64,000 nt of DNA, taken from positions 1,251,567 through 1,315,566 of the forward strand of contig NZ_BDUB01000001.1 in NCBI RefSeq assembly GCF_002218065.1, written 5' to 3'. Of the stretch, positions 25,270-35,972 are shown in pieces. The notes beneath the pieces were generated by a model. That model saw only the letters and a list, made by a program, of their open reading frames with translations, was not told where the DNA came from and did no database searches. A program made the translations under genes and the position numbers. The number at the start of each line of letters is the position of its first letter. Positions within the stretch are counted from its first letter, which is position 1. This DNA is from Nodularia sp. NIES-3585. GTDB taxonomy: Bacteria > Cyanobacteriota > Cyanobacteriia > Cyanobacteriales > Nostocaceae.

Positions 25270-25542
25270 ATGCAGGTGGAGATGCTTGTGGAACAGCAAA
25301 AGCTAGATGTAAATATAGTTATGAAAGTTGGCGATCGCGTCCGTGTTAAAGAGTCGGTGGTAGTGTATCATCATCCTGAGCATCGCGGTCAGGCTTGTGA
25401 CATTAAAGGTACTGAAGGTGAAGTTATAGGTATTGCGACTGAATGGCAAGGTAGACCTGTCAGCGCTAATCTACCAATTTTAGTTAGGTTTACTAAAAAA
25501 TTTAAAGCTCATTTACGTGAGAATGAGTTAGAAGTCATTTAA
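25270..25542 (+). CDS. ftrV: Ferredoxin-thioredoxin reductase variable subunit
   Basis: The FTR variable (alpha) chain pairs with the iron-sulfur catalytic chain to pass electrons from photosystem-I-reduced ferredoxin to thioredoxin. The family core runs from MKVGDRVRVKESVVVYHHPEHRG through GTEGEVIGIATEWQGRPVSANLPILVRF to FKAHLRENELEVI. The frame allows ATG starts at 25270, 25282 and 25321; the last gives the common short form of about 73 residues. The chosen start gives 90 residues and an N-terminal extension, so the start is uncertain. The catalytic chain gene is not nearby. Confidence 0.9.
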   Translation: MQVEMLVEQQKLDVNIVMKVGDRVRVKESVVVYHHPEHRGQACDIKGTEGEVIGIATEWQGRPVSANLPILVRFTKKFKAHLRENELEVI

Positions 25543-25547
25543 AGCAC

Positions 25548-25769
25548 TCACGAGCGGCGAAACCACTGAAAAATATTTAATTCGCCGCGCATTTTTTCCA
25601 AGTCTTGACGATGCTGTTCTGCCGTTACTTCATACCACTGGCAATAATTTTCAAACTCTGAGCGTGTGTGAACTTCTTGGTAGAATTGGTAAGTTATGTG
25701 GTAATTAGCAAAGGTTTCCTCAACTTCAAATTGAGGCGACGGCATAATATAAGGTAAATTTTTAGACAT
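25548..25769 (-). CDS. Small conserved-looking hypothetical protein
   Basis: This 73-residue protein (MSKNLPYIMPSPQFEVEETFANYHITYQFYQEVHTRSEFENYCQW in outline) is acidic, rich in Tyr, Phe and Glu, and ends ELNIFQWFRRS. It converges with ftrV, with only 5 bp between the stop codons. I recognise no domain. The composition and tight packing support a real gene of unknown function. Confidence 0.65.
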   Translation of the reverse strand: MSKNLPYIMPSPQFEVEETFANYHITYQFYQEVHTRSEFENYCQWYEVTAEQHRQDLEKMRGELNIFQWFRRS

Positions 25770-25828
25770 TCTTTTAAGATTTTTTAGCTATTTAATCAAA
25801 TTATAGACTGGACAAAACCCCTTGTAAC

Positions 25829-25848
25829 AGACGCGATGAATCGCGTCT
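25829..25848. repeat. Palindrome of the AGACGCGAT..ATCGCGTCT family
   Basis: This 20-nt near-perfect palindrome (centre GA-AT) ends 2 bp from the stop of the YdcF-like gene. On the minus strand it could act as its terminator hairpin, although only a short T run follows. Confidence 0.8.
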
Positions 25849-25850
25849 TT

Positions 25851-26642
25851 TCACAGCCAACCGCGCCAACTATATACAAAACTGCCAATATATTCTTTGA
25901 GGGCGCTAGTCAATTGATTTAGGTTATTCGTCTCAGGTAATAAATTGAGGATCGCGGCTTTGGGAGTACTGCTAAGTTCTTGCAGTTCACCTTGACTGAC
26001 GAGAAAATCAGTAGGTGCAGCAATCACATCCATACCTTGACGCTGGAAAATTTTCAGCGATCGCGGCATATGCATTGCCGAAGTCACTAATAATACTTTA
26101 CCAATACCACGAGATCCTAAAATTTTCTTCACATTGACGGCATTTTGATAAGTATTCAGAGATTCCGGTTCCTGGATAATTACCTCAGATGGGATACCAA
26201 TAGATGTCAGCACATCTGCCATATCTGCCGATTCTGGGTGACCACCACCACGCCAATCAATCCGACCACCACTGAGAATAATGATGGGGGCTTTCTGTTG
26301 GCGATATAATTGTGCCGCATAAATCACGCGGTCTCCTGCTTCACTTAAATCCACAGTCGGCCGGGGAGGATAGGCTGATTTGGTTGCACCACCTAAAACG
26401 ACAATCGCCTCTGCATTCGGGACTGGGGTAAGAGGGAAATGTTGCCATTCCAGAGATCGCACCAAAGATTTCGCCACCCAAGCATTACTGCAAACCAGCA
26501 ATAAACTTAAAGCCAAAGAAATAGCGATCGCGGCTATGCGTGGTCGTTTCCACAACGTTACCAATGCCACAATCAAACTAATACTAACTAGTCCCAGGGG
26601 ATAAAAAAACAGTGGTAGTAACTTAGACAGATATAAAAACAT
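25851..26642 (-). CDS. YdcF/ElyC-type DUF218 membrane protein
   Basis: The 263-residue protein has two N-terminal membrane helices (LLPLFFYPLGLVSISLIVALVTLW and AAIAISLALSLLLVCSNAWVA). A DUF218 domain follows with the usual segments AIVVLGGATKSAYPP, RVIYAAQLYRQQKAPIIILSGG, ESADMADVLTSIGIPSEVIIQEPESLNTYQNAVNVKKIL and VLLVTSAMHMPRSLKIFQRQGM. Relatives (ElyC, SanA) affect cell-envelope integrity and peptidoglycan precursor use in E. coli; the exact reaction is not known. Confidence 0.88.
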   Translation of the reverse strand: MFLYLSKLLPLFFYPLGLVSISLIVALVTLWKRPRIAAIAISLALSLLLVCSNAWVAKSLVRSLEWQHFPLTPVPNAEAIVVLGGATKSAYPPRPTVDLSEAGDRVIYAAQLYRQQKAPIIILSGGRIDWRGGGHPESADMADVLTSIGIPSEVIIQEPESLNTYQNAVNVKKILGSRGIGKVLLVTSAMHMPRSLKIFQRQGMDVIAAPTDFLVSQGELQELSSTPKAAILNLLPETNNLNQLTSALKEYIGSFVYSWRGWL

Positions 26643-26696
26643 ATTCAGTATCAGGTTTTGGCTGTAATTACGAATTACGTTCGCGTAGCGTGCCGG

Positions 26697-26749
26697 AGGC
26701 TCTATTACGAATTACGAATTACGAATTACGAATTACGAATTACGAATTA
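26697..26749. repeat. Heptamer tandem repeat ATTACGA
   Basis: Seven or so copies of ATTACGA run between two minus-strand genes, preceded by a GTTCGCGTAGCG-type repeat at about 26680-26700. The tract reaches the last codons of the next gene (WERDDNS), so it may have supplied that gene's 3' end. Confidence 0.85.
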
Positions 26750-27255
26750 TCATCTCTTTCCCAAAACCTAAAATTGAAACTTCCAGAAGCCCGACGATAA
26801 CGACGGGTAAGTTTTCTTCTCTGCTGTCTAGTGATTCTTTCTCTAGGAGTTTGCTCTGTATCCATATCTAAAGCTTCCAAGGGTAGCTGAGTTTTCATGG
26901 CTTCATTGGCTCCCCACCAAGCAGTAATCCAGCCGCCACCGATAGCAGCGATTCCACCCAGCAGAACACTTATGGGTGGAGAATACCCCAAAAAGACAAA
27001 GCCTAACAAGAAAAATAACCAGTATTTTAGTCCCGCATCGATACCATCAGATGAAGATACAGTCGCTTGCTGGGGGCTATTTTTACTAGAATTTGTGAAC
27101 CAACCTAAGACGAAACCACCAATAATACCGAGAAAGATACTCAGGGGGACTGAAAACCCCGCCATAACCAAGATGAAGATTAAAAATCCCCCAAATATGA
27201 GTTGAGAAAAGAATTCTGGCGAGATGGGGGGTAAGCCTTGATTGTTTGGTGCCAT
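26740..27255 (-). CDS. Membrane protein of unknown function
   Basis: The 171-residue protein has four predicted hydrophobic segments in two similar pairs (LIFGGFLIFILVMAGFSVPLSIFLGIIGGFVLGWF and YWLFFLLGFVFLGYSPPISVLLGGIAAIGGGWITAWW). Both pairs share a G-F/Y-S-x-P-x-S-x-x-L-G-x-I pattern, so the protein looks like an internal duplication. The C-terminal tail is highly basic (RITRQQRRKLTRRYRRASGSFNF), and a nucleic acid or membrane-surface contact is possible. No family is recognised. Confidence 0.75.
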   Translation of the reverse strand: MAPNNQGLPPISPEFFSQLIFGGFLIFILVMAGFSVPLSIFLGIIGGFVLGWFTNSSKNSPQQATVSSSDGIDAGLKYWLFFLLGFVFLGYSPPISVLLGGIAAIGGGWITAWWGANEAMKTQLPLEALDMDTEQTPRERITRQQRRKLTRRYRRASGSFNFRFWERDDNS

Positions 27256-27283
27256 GGGGTAATAAATACTATGACTGAAGTAC

Positions 27284-28813
27284 TTATTTTAATTGTGTCT
27301 GTGGTGGTTGAGTTGTATCCCAAATTTGCACATAGGGTTTTTCGGCGGCGGTAAATGGTTCGGCTTGCTGGAGTTGCGATGTTAATAAATCGACGGTTGC
27401 ATCAGCAATATCACCAGTGCGTTTAGCCAGACGCTCTTGCACAACATCTAAAGGTGCTGTGCAGTAAATGATTTCTAGGGGAATTTGGTGTTTGTCTGCT
27501 TGAGCGATCGCCTCTTGGCGCAGTTGTGCTTTATCATACTTTGCATCTAAAATTACATTAAAACCTTGCTTCGCTAATCTAATTCCCAAATCTAGCAATC
27601 GGGCATAAGTTTTTTGGGTCATCTCAGATGTGTATAAATCATCCCCACCACGTTCCCAAAGAGAAATTCCCCCCAAATGTTTCCGCACTGCATCTGAGCG
27701 AATCTGAATAGCTTTTAGTTGACGGGCTAAATATTTGGCGGTTGTAGACTTTCCCGAACCCGACACCCCAGACATTAAAATCAGTTTTCCTGGTTGGGGT
27801 TTAGTATACTCCCAAGCCTGTTTGTAATATTCTGCCGCCGTTTTTGCCGCTTCTTCCTTGGCTGTCGCTGGCACACCGGGGTCATCTAATAGAAATGAAG
27901 TCACCTTAGCCCGGACATAAGCCTGACGGCTCAAATACAAAGGTAGTACCTGTAATCCTTCCCAATCACCAGTTTGCTCAACATAGGTATTCAAAAACCC
28001 ATTAGCCAAATCAGGGCTGTGTCGCGCTTCTAAATCCATGACTGTGAACGCCACATCATACATGACATCGACAAAGCGAAACGGTTCATTAAACTCAATG
28101 CAGTCAAAAAGGGTAATTTTGTCTTGCCATAGAGCAATATTTCTCAGGTGTAAATCACCGTGACATTCGCGAATATAGTTATTCTCAACTCGGCTGCTAA
28201 ATATTTCAGGACGTTCTAGAAAAAAATTATCTGTATATTGCTTGGTTTCCTGAAACTGTTTAGGTGTCTGAGGTCCACCAATATACTTTTCCGTTTGTTG
28301 GTAATTTTCATCAATTGCTGCCCGCACCTGCGGCACTTCGCCAAAACTGCGAATATAATCATCAGTTGCAGACTTAGCGTGGTATTCAGCCACAACTCGC
28401 CCCAAATCCTCCAGGTGAGTTTCATTTAACTTACCTTGCTCAAATAGCGTACTAAATAGCAACTCCTGGGGAAACTGGCGCATTTTCAGCGCATATTCTA
28501 CAGCCTTTCCTGCTCCCCCCAGATGATATTGCTCATTCACCACAGTCACAGGCAATACTTCCAAATACAATTCAGGCGCACCGCGTTGATTCAACCGCAA
28601 TTCTTCGTGACAAAAATGTTTCCGTTTCTCTAAGGTAGAAAAATCCAAAAAGCCAAAGTTTACTGGTTTTTTCAGTTTATAGGCGTAATCTCCCGTGAGT
28701 AGTACATAAGAAATATGAGTTTGAATCAGTTGAATTGGTTCTGTTACTGCATGAGAATAAAATCCCGGTTGTAACATCTGCTGAATTAACACTGGAAGAT
28801 TTACTTCTGTCAT
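27284..28813 (-). CDS. Bifunctional APH-like / AAA P-loop kinase
   Basis: The 509-residue protein joins two domains. The N-terminal domain (about 1-330) resembles aminoglycoside-phosphotransferase-type kinases, with YAYKLKKPVNFGFLDFSTLEKR as the nucleotide-binding Lys region and ECHGDLHLRNI plus FDCIEFNEPFRFVDVMYD as the catalytic HGDLHxxN and D motifs. The C-terminal domain (about 340-509) is a P-loop small-molecule kinase with the Walker A motif GVSGSGKST and lid ERLAKR. Such fusions (COG2187 plus COG0645) are widespread in cyanobacteria, but their substrate is unknown to me. It is monocistronic. Confidence 0.85.
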   Translation of the reverse strand: MTEVNLPVLIQQMLQPGFYSHAVTEPIQLIQTHISYVLLTGDYAYKLKKPVNFGFLDFSTLEKRKHFCHEELRLNQRGAPELYLEVLPVTVVNEQYHLGGAGKAVEYALKMRQFPQELLFSTLFEQGKLNETHLEDLGRVVAEYHAKSATDDYIRSFGEVPQVRAAIDENYQQTEKYIGGPQTPKQFQETKQYTDNFFLERPEIFSSRVENNYIRECHGDLHLRNIALWQDKITLFDCIEFNEPFRFVDVMYDVAFTVMDLEARHSPDLANGFLNTYVEQTGDWEGLQVLPLYLSRQAYVRAKVTSFLLDDPGVPATAKEEAAKTAAEYYKQAWEYTKPQPGKLILMSGVSGSGKSTTAKYLARQLKAIQIRSDAVRKHLGGISLWERGGDDLYTSEMTQKTYARLLDLGIRLAKQGFNVILDAKYDKAQLRQEAIAQADKHQIPLEIIYCTAPLDVVQERLAKRTGDIADATVDLLTSQLQQAEPFTAAEKPYVQIWDTTQPPQTQLK

Positions 28814-28921
28814 AAAAATTGTGGATTCGATACTTACAGAAATTGGAAATAAATCCCGCAGGATTCACGCATTGTAGAAGGTCAGAGACAAACTCATAAA
28901 CCCATCGTCTGAAGCTTTTAA

Positions 28922-28947
28922 GAAAAAACCAGGGTTTAACCCCTGGT
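28922..28947 (-). terminator. Rho-independent terminator after rplY
   Basis: On the minus strand the stem ACCAGGG/CCCTGGT is followed by TTTTTTCTT. It lies 50 bp beyond the stop of rplY and ends its transcript. Confidence 0.85.
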
Positions 28948-28997
28948 ATAACTAACAATTATCACAAATTTTTAAGTTGCGAGAAAAACAAACTAAA

Positions 28998-29297
28998 TTA
29001 GTCTTGAGGAGATGCAAAAAAGCTGACGTGGTAGATAAAACCCTTGGCTGGATGGGATTGAACTTCTCGTAGTACAGTTTTACCGTTCCATTCAAGTTCA
29101 GGGATACTCAGTTCAATCTCTGTTTTGTTCACAGAAGCTTGTTTGAGCAGACGCTCAATGGTTTTGGCTTCAACTACCAAAGAAATTGATTCAGCCCCTT
29201 TGTGACCGTACAAATTGGCAGGGATAAGACCAGAACGGCGTAAAGCATTGGGCTTACTACCTTCTGGTCGTTTTTGAGATTCTACTTTAATAGCCAT
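28998..29297 (-). CDS. rplY: 50S ribosomal protein L25, short form
   Basis: The 99-residue protein matches the short L25 family, which binds 5S rRNA. It starts [31 protein letters not shown] and contains [15 protein letters not shown] and [18 protein letters not shown]. It lacks the long CTC-type C-terminal domain. It lies downstream of purA on the same strand, separated by 88 bp of short repeats and a palindrome, and has its own strong terminator. Confidence 0.93.
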   Translation of the reverse strand: MAIKVESQKRPEGSKPNALRRSGLIPANLYGHKGAESISLVVEAKTIERLLKQASVNKTEIELSIPELEWNGKTVLREVQSHPAKGFIYHVSFFASPQD

Positions 29298-29298
29298 A

Positions 29299-29385
29299 GG
29301 AGTTTTGAGTTTTGAGTTTTGAGTTGTCAGTAGAGACGCGATGAATCGCGTCTAATGCATCGCTAATTCATCGCGTCTAATTCAC
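29299..29385. repeat. Short tandem repeat and palindromes upstream of rplY
   Basis: GAGTTTT heptamers lie at about 29301-29325. A member of the AGACGCGAT..ATCGCGTCT palindrome family follows at 29334-29353, and a second half copy (TTCATCGCGTCT) at about 29367-29378. Confidence 0.8.
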
Positions 29386-30738
<1,353 letters not shown>

Positions 30739-30919
30739 TCAAAGGGTAAAGTTTCCACAAATTACAATTTTTACCAGATTATCTGCCTGTTGTCAAGAAA
30801 TTAGGGATGTTTTTTTGTAAAAAAGGTGAGCCGAGGGAAAATTAATTGTATTTGCCCTGGAACTAAATAGTATCATATATTACATATGTTTACCTTCTAC
30901 TACTCCTTGCCGATCTCAT

Positions 30920-33352
30920 ATGAAAAAAAATCAAATTTTTCAACGTCTCGGTATTGACTATACAGATCCTCGCTGGTGGTTTCATGTCTTAATTATTGCC
31001 ACAAGTTACTACATTGTCTCTGGGCTGGTATTGACAACAATGTTACTTCCGGATTTTGGTACTCCTGTTTGGCCATCTCCGGGTTTTGCTATTGGCCTTT
31101 TGTTGTTGTGGGGGCGATCGCGTTGGTTTGGAGTCTTTTTAGGAGCAATGTTAACTAATACTAGACTAGTTAACAATATAATTTTAATTGTTGTTCCAGC
31201 TATTGGTACTACTATTGGCACACTAATTTCCATAACGCTAATCCTGAGATTTGCTCGAACTAATTATCCTTTTAGTCAAGTCAAAAATGTAGTTATTTTT
31301 TCTATTTGTAGTTTATTTACTGGGACTATTATTCAATCTTTAATAGGTCCATTTATAGTTTGTTTATCTGGTTATGAACCTTGGGATCAATATTCACAAA
31401 TCGCATTGGGTTGGTGGGTGGGAGATGCTATAGGAATTTTAGTATTTGCTCCACCTATTTTAATTTTAGCCAAAAAAGCACCTGATTCTGAATTTAAATC
31501 TTGGCTCACCTGGGAAATGTTAGCGACAGTAATTACTTTATGTATAGTTAGCTATTTTACTTTTATTCAACCACAACCTTTAGAGTATTTACTATTACCG
31601 CCTTTATTTTGGTCGGCTTTTCGCTTTGGTAGTAAAGTCACAACTATATTGGTTGCCATTATATCTACATTAGCTGCTGTTGCTACCAGTTATGGCTCAG
31701 GAATATTTTATAACGCAGCTTTGCAGACTAATTCAATTGTATTGTTACAATTATTCATGGGTGTCATATCTGTGACTACTATGGTGATGTTAGCTATTGT
31801 CACAGAAAACCATAAGTATAGGTTGAATCTCAAAACAGTTAATACAGAATTAGAACAAAGAGTTTTTGACCGAACTAGAGATTTACAAGCAAGTGAAGCT
31901 AATGCACAGAAATTAGCAGCCAAAGCTGAAACCGCGAACCGGGCTAAAAGTGTATTTATTGCTAATATGAGTCATGAATTGCGATCGCCTCTCAATGCTG
32001 TAATCGGTTTTTCGCAACTAATGTTACGCGCCAACAATCTGCCGCCAGATCAATATGAAAATGCGGGTATCATCTATCGCAGTGGCGACTACTTGCTGAC
32101 TCTGATTAATCATATTCTCGATTTATCCAAAATCGAAGCCGGGAAAGCCAGCCTAAATATCAATGATTTTAATCTTTATCGCTTACTAGATGATTTAGAA
32201 GATATGCTGCATCTGCGGGCTACTAATGGAGGATTATCACTCATATTTAAGCGGAGTGAAAATTTACCCAATTATATTTGCACCGATGAAGTCAAACTGC
32301 GTCAAGTTTTAATCAATTTACTGAGTAATGCCATTAAATTTACCTCTGTGGGTGAAATTTATCTCTATGCCTTTCCGGGAGAACAAGAAACAACGGATGT
32401 TTTTAATCTCCATGTTCGTATACAGGATACTGGAGTAGGAATTGCTCAATCAGAACTACCAAAACTGTTTGATGCCTTTACCCAAGCAGAAGCCGGAAGA
32501 GAAATGCAAGAAGGAACAGGGTTAGGTTTAGCAATCAGTCGTAAATTTGTGCAATTAATGGGTGGGGACATTTCAGTAGAAAGCGAGTTAGGAAAAGGTA
32601 CAACTTTTGAATTTTATATTCAAGCAAAATTAGGTCAAGCCACAAACAGTAATAATGTGGATGAACGGCCACATATCCTGGGGCTGGCTGCTGGTCAACC
32701 TAAATACAAAATTCTCGTAGTAGATGATAAACCTATTAATCGTCAATTATTGCTTAAGCTTTTACAACCATTGGGTTTTGAGATTAAAGAAGCCAGTAAC
32801 GGCAAAGAAGCGATCGCTATTTGGGATGAGTGGGAACCTCATTTAATTTGGATGGATATGAGGATGCCTGTGATGGATGGTTATGAAGCTACCAAACATA
32901 TTAAATCTACCACCAAAGGTAATGCTACAGCGGTGATAGCTTTAACTGCAAGTGTATTAGAAGAAGAGAAAGCCATAGTGCTTTCTGCTGGTTGTGATGA
33001 CTTCCTCCGCAAACCATTTGCAGAACATACGATTTTTGATGCTCTAGCTAAACATCTGGGTGTAAAGTACGTGTTTGCAGAAAACCATGCACTTGATTTA
33101 CATTCTCCAGAGGAAAGTGGATTGAAATCAGAAAATTTCACTTGTATGTCTGGAGAATGGATGAGTCAATTATATGAAGCTGCTCTAGAGGCTAATACTA
33201 ACCTCGTGTTGGAACTGGTAGGAGAAATACCAAAAACAGAAACTCGTTTGATCCAATCACTGACAAAACTGACGCGTCAATTTGAATTTGAACAGATTGT
33301 TGATTTAGTAGAACCTTTATTATCGTCGGAAAAATTGATGAATTCCCCTTAA
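30920..33352 (+). CDS. MASE1 hybrid sensor histidine kinase
   Basis: The 810-residue protein starts with a MASE1 membrane sensor domain (about 15-300, eight or so helices; LLPDFGTPVWPSPGFAIGLLLLWG, GWWVGDAIGILVFAPPIL). HisKA follows with the phospho-accepting His in ANMSHELRSPLNAVIGF (near 352), then an HATPase (LLSNAIKFTS, DTGVGIAQSEL, GTGLGLAISRKFV). A receiver domain follows (about 595-715), with the phospho-accepting Asp in IWMDMRMPVMDGYEA, and a short helical tail. The signal sensed by MASE1 domains is mostly unknown. A REC-GGDEF regulator gene follows about 520 bp downstream on the same strand and is a plausible partner. Confidence 0.92.
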   Translation: MKKNQIFQRLGIDYTDPRWWFHVLIIATSYYIVSGLVLTTMLLPDFGTPVWPSPGFAIGLLLLWGRSRWFGVFLGAMLTNTRLVNNIILIVVPAIGTTIGTLISITLILRFARTNYPFSQVKNVVIFSICSLFTGTIIQSLIGPFIVCLSGYEPWDQYSQIALGWWVGDAIGILVFAPPILILAKKAPDSEFKSWLTWEMLATVITLCIVSYFTFIQPQPLEYLLLPPLFWSAFRFGSKVTTILVAIISTLAAVATSYGSGIFYNAALQTNSIVLLQLFMGVISVTTMVMLAIVTENHKYRLNLKTVNTELEQRVFDRTRDLQASEANAQKLAAKAETANRAKSVFIANMSHELRSPLNAVIGFSQLMLRANNLPPDQYENAGIIYRSGDYLLTLINHILDLSKIEAGKASLNINDFNLYRLLDDLEDMLHLRATNGGLSLIFKRSENLPNYICTDEVKLRQVLINLLSNAIKFTSVGEIYLYAFPGEQETTDVFNLHVRIQDTGVGIAQSELPKLFDAFTQAEAGREMQEGTGLGLAISRKFVQLMGGDISVESELGKGTTFEFYIQAKLGQATNSNNVDERPHILGLAAGQPKYKILVVDDKPINRQLLLKLLQPLGFEIKEASNGKEAIAIWDEWEPHLIWMDMRMPVMDGYEATKHIKSTTKGNATAVIALTASVLEEEKAIVLSAGCDDFLRKPFAEHTIFDALAKHLGVKYVFAENHALDLHSPEESGLKSENFTCMSGEWMSQLYEAALEANTNLVLELVGEIPKTETRLIQSLTKLTRQFEFEQIVDLVEPLLSSEKLMNSP

Positions 33353-33875
33353 TGGAGTAAAAAACAAAATATTAGTCAGCTAATCGGGATTTAACTTGCA
33401 TAACATGGCGAGAAAAGATGCCCACCCCACAAGAGTTGAGTGTAATTTAACGTGAGTTCGATCAGCTGGATATGACCCCGCTTCCATTTCTCTCCCGTGC
33501 AAGGAGAGAGGCTTTTTAAGCCTATTATTTCGTACCACGTGAGAGATTTTTTGCCCCTTCCCTACAAGGAAAGGGGTTGGGGTTAGGTTCCGTCGAACTC
33601 ACGTTTGTTTAAAGCTTGTGGTCTTCCCTTAAAGAACCAAAGCAGGTAAAATATACTGTGTATAAATACTCTGAAGTAAAAGCTATCGTTGATCTGTCAA
33701 CTGTAAATTTACTTGCTTCCTAAAAACATACTGATTAATGATATAAAATTGTACCTAAGCGATAATCACTAATCTAATTGGGCGCTAGCTTACCCCACCG
33801 TTACTATTCCCGATCAATCTGTAAGCTAATAAATTTTAAATTTGCATAATCATGGCGGGCTAAAAGAATACAGCA
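33353..33875. other. Intergenic region with a MITE-like repeat
   Basis: No gene in 523 bp. Bases 33449-33605 form an inverted-repeat element (listed separately). The remaining DNA is AT-rich and probably holds the promoter of the REC-GGDEF gene. Confidence 0.6.
33449..33605. mobile_element. Inverted-repeat element (MITE-like), no clear target duplication
   Basis: Perfect 13-bp inverted repeats (AACGTGAGTTCGA at 33449-33461; its reverse complement at 33593-33605) enclose 131 bp. The interior contains two internal palindromes (CTCTCCCGTGCAAGGAGAG near 33493; CCCCTTCCCTACAAGGAAAGG near 33554) and ends in GGGGTTGGGGTTAGG, a motif shared with other repeats in the window. No direct repeat is visible at the borders. 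Confidence 0.7.
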
Positions 33876-35246
33876 ATGAATCTTGATCTTGACAAAGACA
33901 AAAAAGGTAACATTCTCCTAGTAGATGACATTCCCGAAAACTTACAATTACTCAGCGATTTGCTCATCAAACTTGGCTACAATGTTCGCAGTGTCACTAG
34001 TGGGCGAATGGCACTAAAAACAGTGAAAGTTAAGCCACCAGAAGTTATCCTGTTAGATATCAAGATGCCAGAAATGGATGGCTATCAAGTTTGTCAAGCT
34101 TTGAAAGCGGATGCAGATTTATGTAAGATTCCCGTGATTTTTATTAGTGCTTTAGATGATGTTTTCGATAAAGTTAAAGCCTTTAATTCCGGGGGTGTAG
34201 ATTACATCACCAAACCTTTTCAAATTGAAGAAGTAGTAGCACGTCTAGATAATCAGTTAACTATTCAACGACAACAACAGCTTCTGCAAAAAGAAATTAA
34301 TCACCGTAGAGATACAGAAGAGGCGCTTTATCAGTCTAGAGCTTTGTTATCGAGTGTTTTAAATAGTTCTCTTGATGGCATAGCGGCTTTACAAGCTGTT
34401 CGTAACCCTGAATCTGGAAATATTGAGGATTTTCGGTGTTTAGTTGTTAACCCTGTAATTGCTAAAATATTTCAACGCAGTCGTGAAGATATGATTGGCA
34501 AATTGGTGCTAAAAAAGTTTTTAACTAATCTTCAACCAAAACTATTTGATGATTTCATTGAGATTGTGGAAACGGGAAACACTCTAGAACAAGACTTTTA
34601 CTATCCATCAGGAGATTCTTATTGGTATCACTTCGTTGCAGTCAAATTAGGTGATGGTTTTGCGATTACCACGCGTGATATCACAGCCCGTAAACAAATA
34701 GAACTGGCGCTGCAAGATGCCAATCAGAAACTAGAACAACTGGTAAATATAGATGGTTTGACTCAGGTTGCTAACCGTCGTTGTTTTGATACACGCTTAG
34801 AAGTAGAATGGCAACGTCTAGCGCGGGAGCAGCAGCCTTTATCATTGATTTTATTCGATGTTGATAACTTTAAACCCTACAACGATTTTTATGGTCATCT
34901 GGCTGGTGACGATTGCCTGATTAGAATAGCGCAAGCAGTACAAGAAGTAGTCCGTCATCCCATCGATTTATTGGCGCGTTATGGTGGCGAAGAATTTACA
35001 GTCCTCCTGCCCAATACGGATATAGAAGGAGTAATTAATATCGCAGAAACAATTCAAAAAGTAATTCGTGATCAGGCTATTGCCCATGCCAAGTCTAATA
35101 TCACTGATATTGTCACAGTGAGTTTGGGTATTGCCTCACTGATACCGAAATTGGAAGTGCCGCCAGATATGCTCATAGCCTATGCAGATAAAGCATTATA
35201 CGATGCTAAACAACAAGGGCGCGATCGCTATGCTTACAATTGTTAA
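33876..35246 (+). CDS. Response regulator with PAS-like and GGDEF domains (diguanylate cyclase)
   Basis: The 456-residue protein has a receiver domain (about 14-130) with the phospho-accepting Asp near 61 in ILLDIKMPEMDGY. A linker coiled coil and a PAS-like domain follow (about 155-280, from LYQSRALLSSVLNSSLDGIAAL to RDITARKQIE). A C-terminal GGDEF domain follows, with the active-site signature GGEEF near 369 in LLARYGGEEFTVLLP. It should make cyclic di-GMP when phosphorylated. The inhibitory RxxD site is not in the canonical position (HPID instead). It lies downstream of the MASE1 hybrid kinase, which could be its donor. Confidence 0.92.
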   Translation: MNLDLDKDKKGNILLVDDIPENLQLLSDLLIKLGYNVRSVTSGRMALKTVKVKPPEVILLDIKMPEMDGYQVCQALKADADLCKIPVIFISALDDVFDKVKAFNSGGVDYITKPFQIEEVVARLDNQLTIQRQQQLLQKEINHRRDTEEALYQSRALLSSVLNSSLDGIAALQAVRNPESGNIEDFRCLVVNPVIAKIFQRSREDMIGKLVLKKFLTNLQPKLFDDFIEIVETGNTLEQDFYYPSGDSYWYHFVAVKLGDGFAITTRDITARKQIELALQDANQKLEQLVNIDGLTQVANRRCFDTRLEVEWQRLAREQQPLSLILFDVDNFKPYNDFYGHLAGDDCLIRIAQAVQEVVRHPIDLLARYGGEEFTVLLPNTDIEGVINIAETIQKVIRDQAIAHAKSNITDIVTVSLGIASLIPKLEVPPDMLIAYADKALYDAKQQGRDRYAYNC

Positions 35247-35313
35247 CTAAGTTTCCATAAATGAGTCAATATTGAAGTAGAGCTAATTGCTGATTTACAG
35301 GAGTCAGAAAATT

Positions 35314-35943
35314 ATGATAGCTGTGAAAAATCGAGCCGATAGAGTCGTACTTTACAACATTAGCTGGCAACAATTTGAAAAACTTTTGCAGGATTTGGGA
35401 GAAAGTCGTGCAGCCAGAATAGCTTATGATAACGGTAACTTGGAAATAATGACACCTTTACCAGAACACGAATATTATAAAAAAAGTTTCAGCATCGCTA
35501 TTGAAGACATAGCTTTAGAATTAGATTTAAAATATGAAAGCTATGGTTCAACTACCTGGAAGCAGCAAAGCCGTATGGCTGGTTTAGAACCAGATGATTG
35601 TTTTTATTTCCAAAATGAAGCAGCAATTAGAGGTAAGCTTGATTTAGATTTAAACCAAGACCCGCCCCCAGATTTAGCATTAGAAATTGATGTTACTAGT
35701 AAATCTTTAAATCGATTTCCGATTTATGCGCGGTTGGGTGTTCCTGAAGTTTGGTGTTATGACTCAGGAGAATTAAAGATTTATCTCTTGCAAAATGGGG
35801 AATATATAGAATCTGAAACAAGTTTGGTTTTTCCTAGTTTACCAATTCGTGAATTACCCCGATTGATTGAAGAAAATCGCACCGAGGGGAGAAGGGCGAT
35901 GAGAAAAGCAGTAAGAGGTTGGGTGAGGGGTGTGTTAGGTTAG
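35314..35943 (+). CDS. Uma2/DUF820 family putative endonuclease
   Basis: The 209-residue protein fits the Uma2 (DUF820) restriction-endonuclease-like family, which is greatly expanded in cyanobacteria. Typical segments are ISWQQFEKLLQDLGESRAARIAYDNGNLEIMTPLPEHE, AGLEPDDCFYF, PPDLALEIDVTSKSLNRFPIYARLGVPEVW and YLLQNGEYIE. The PD-(D/E)XK-like residues are the Asp of PPDL and the Glu of ALEID. The ATG at 35314 is chosen because AGGAG lies at 35299-35303. The biological role of the family is not established. It follows the GGDEF gene by about 70 bp. Confidence 0.87.
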   Translation: MIAVKNRADRVVLYNISWQQFEKLLQDLGESRAARIAYDNGNLEIMTPLPEHEYYKKSFSIAIEDIALELDLKYESYGSTTWKQQSRMAGLEPDDCFYFQNEAAIRGKLDLDLNQDPPPDLALEIDVTSKSLNRFPIYARLGVPEVWCYDSGELKIYLLQNGEYIESETSLVFPSLPIRELPRLIEENRTEGRRAMRKAVRGWVRGVLG

Positions 35944-35972
35944 ATACAAGAGTGCAAATTAATCAGCACAGC

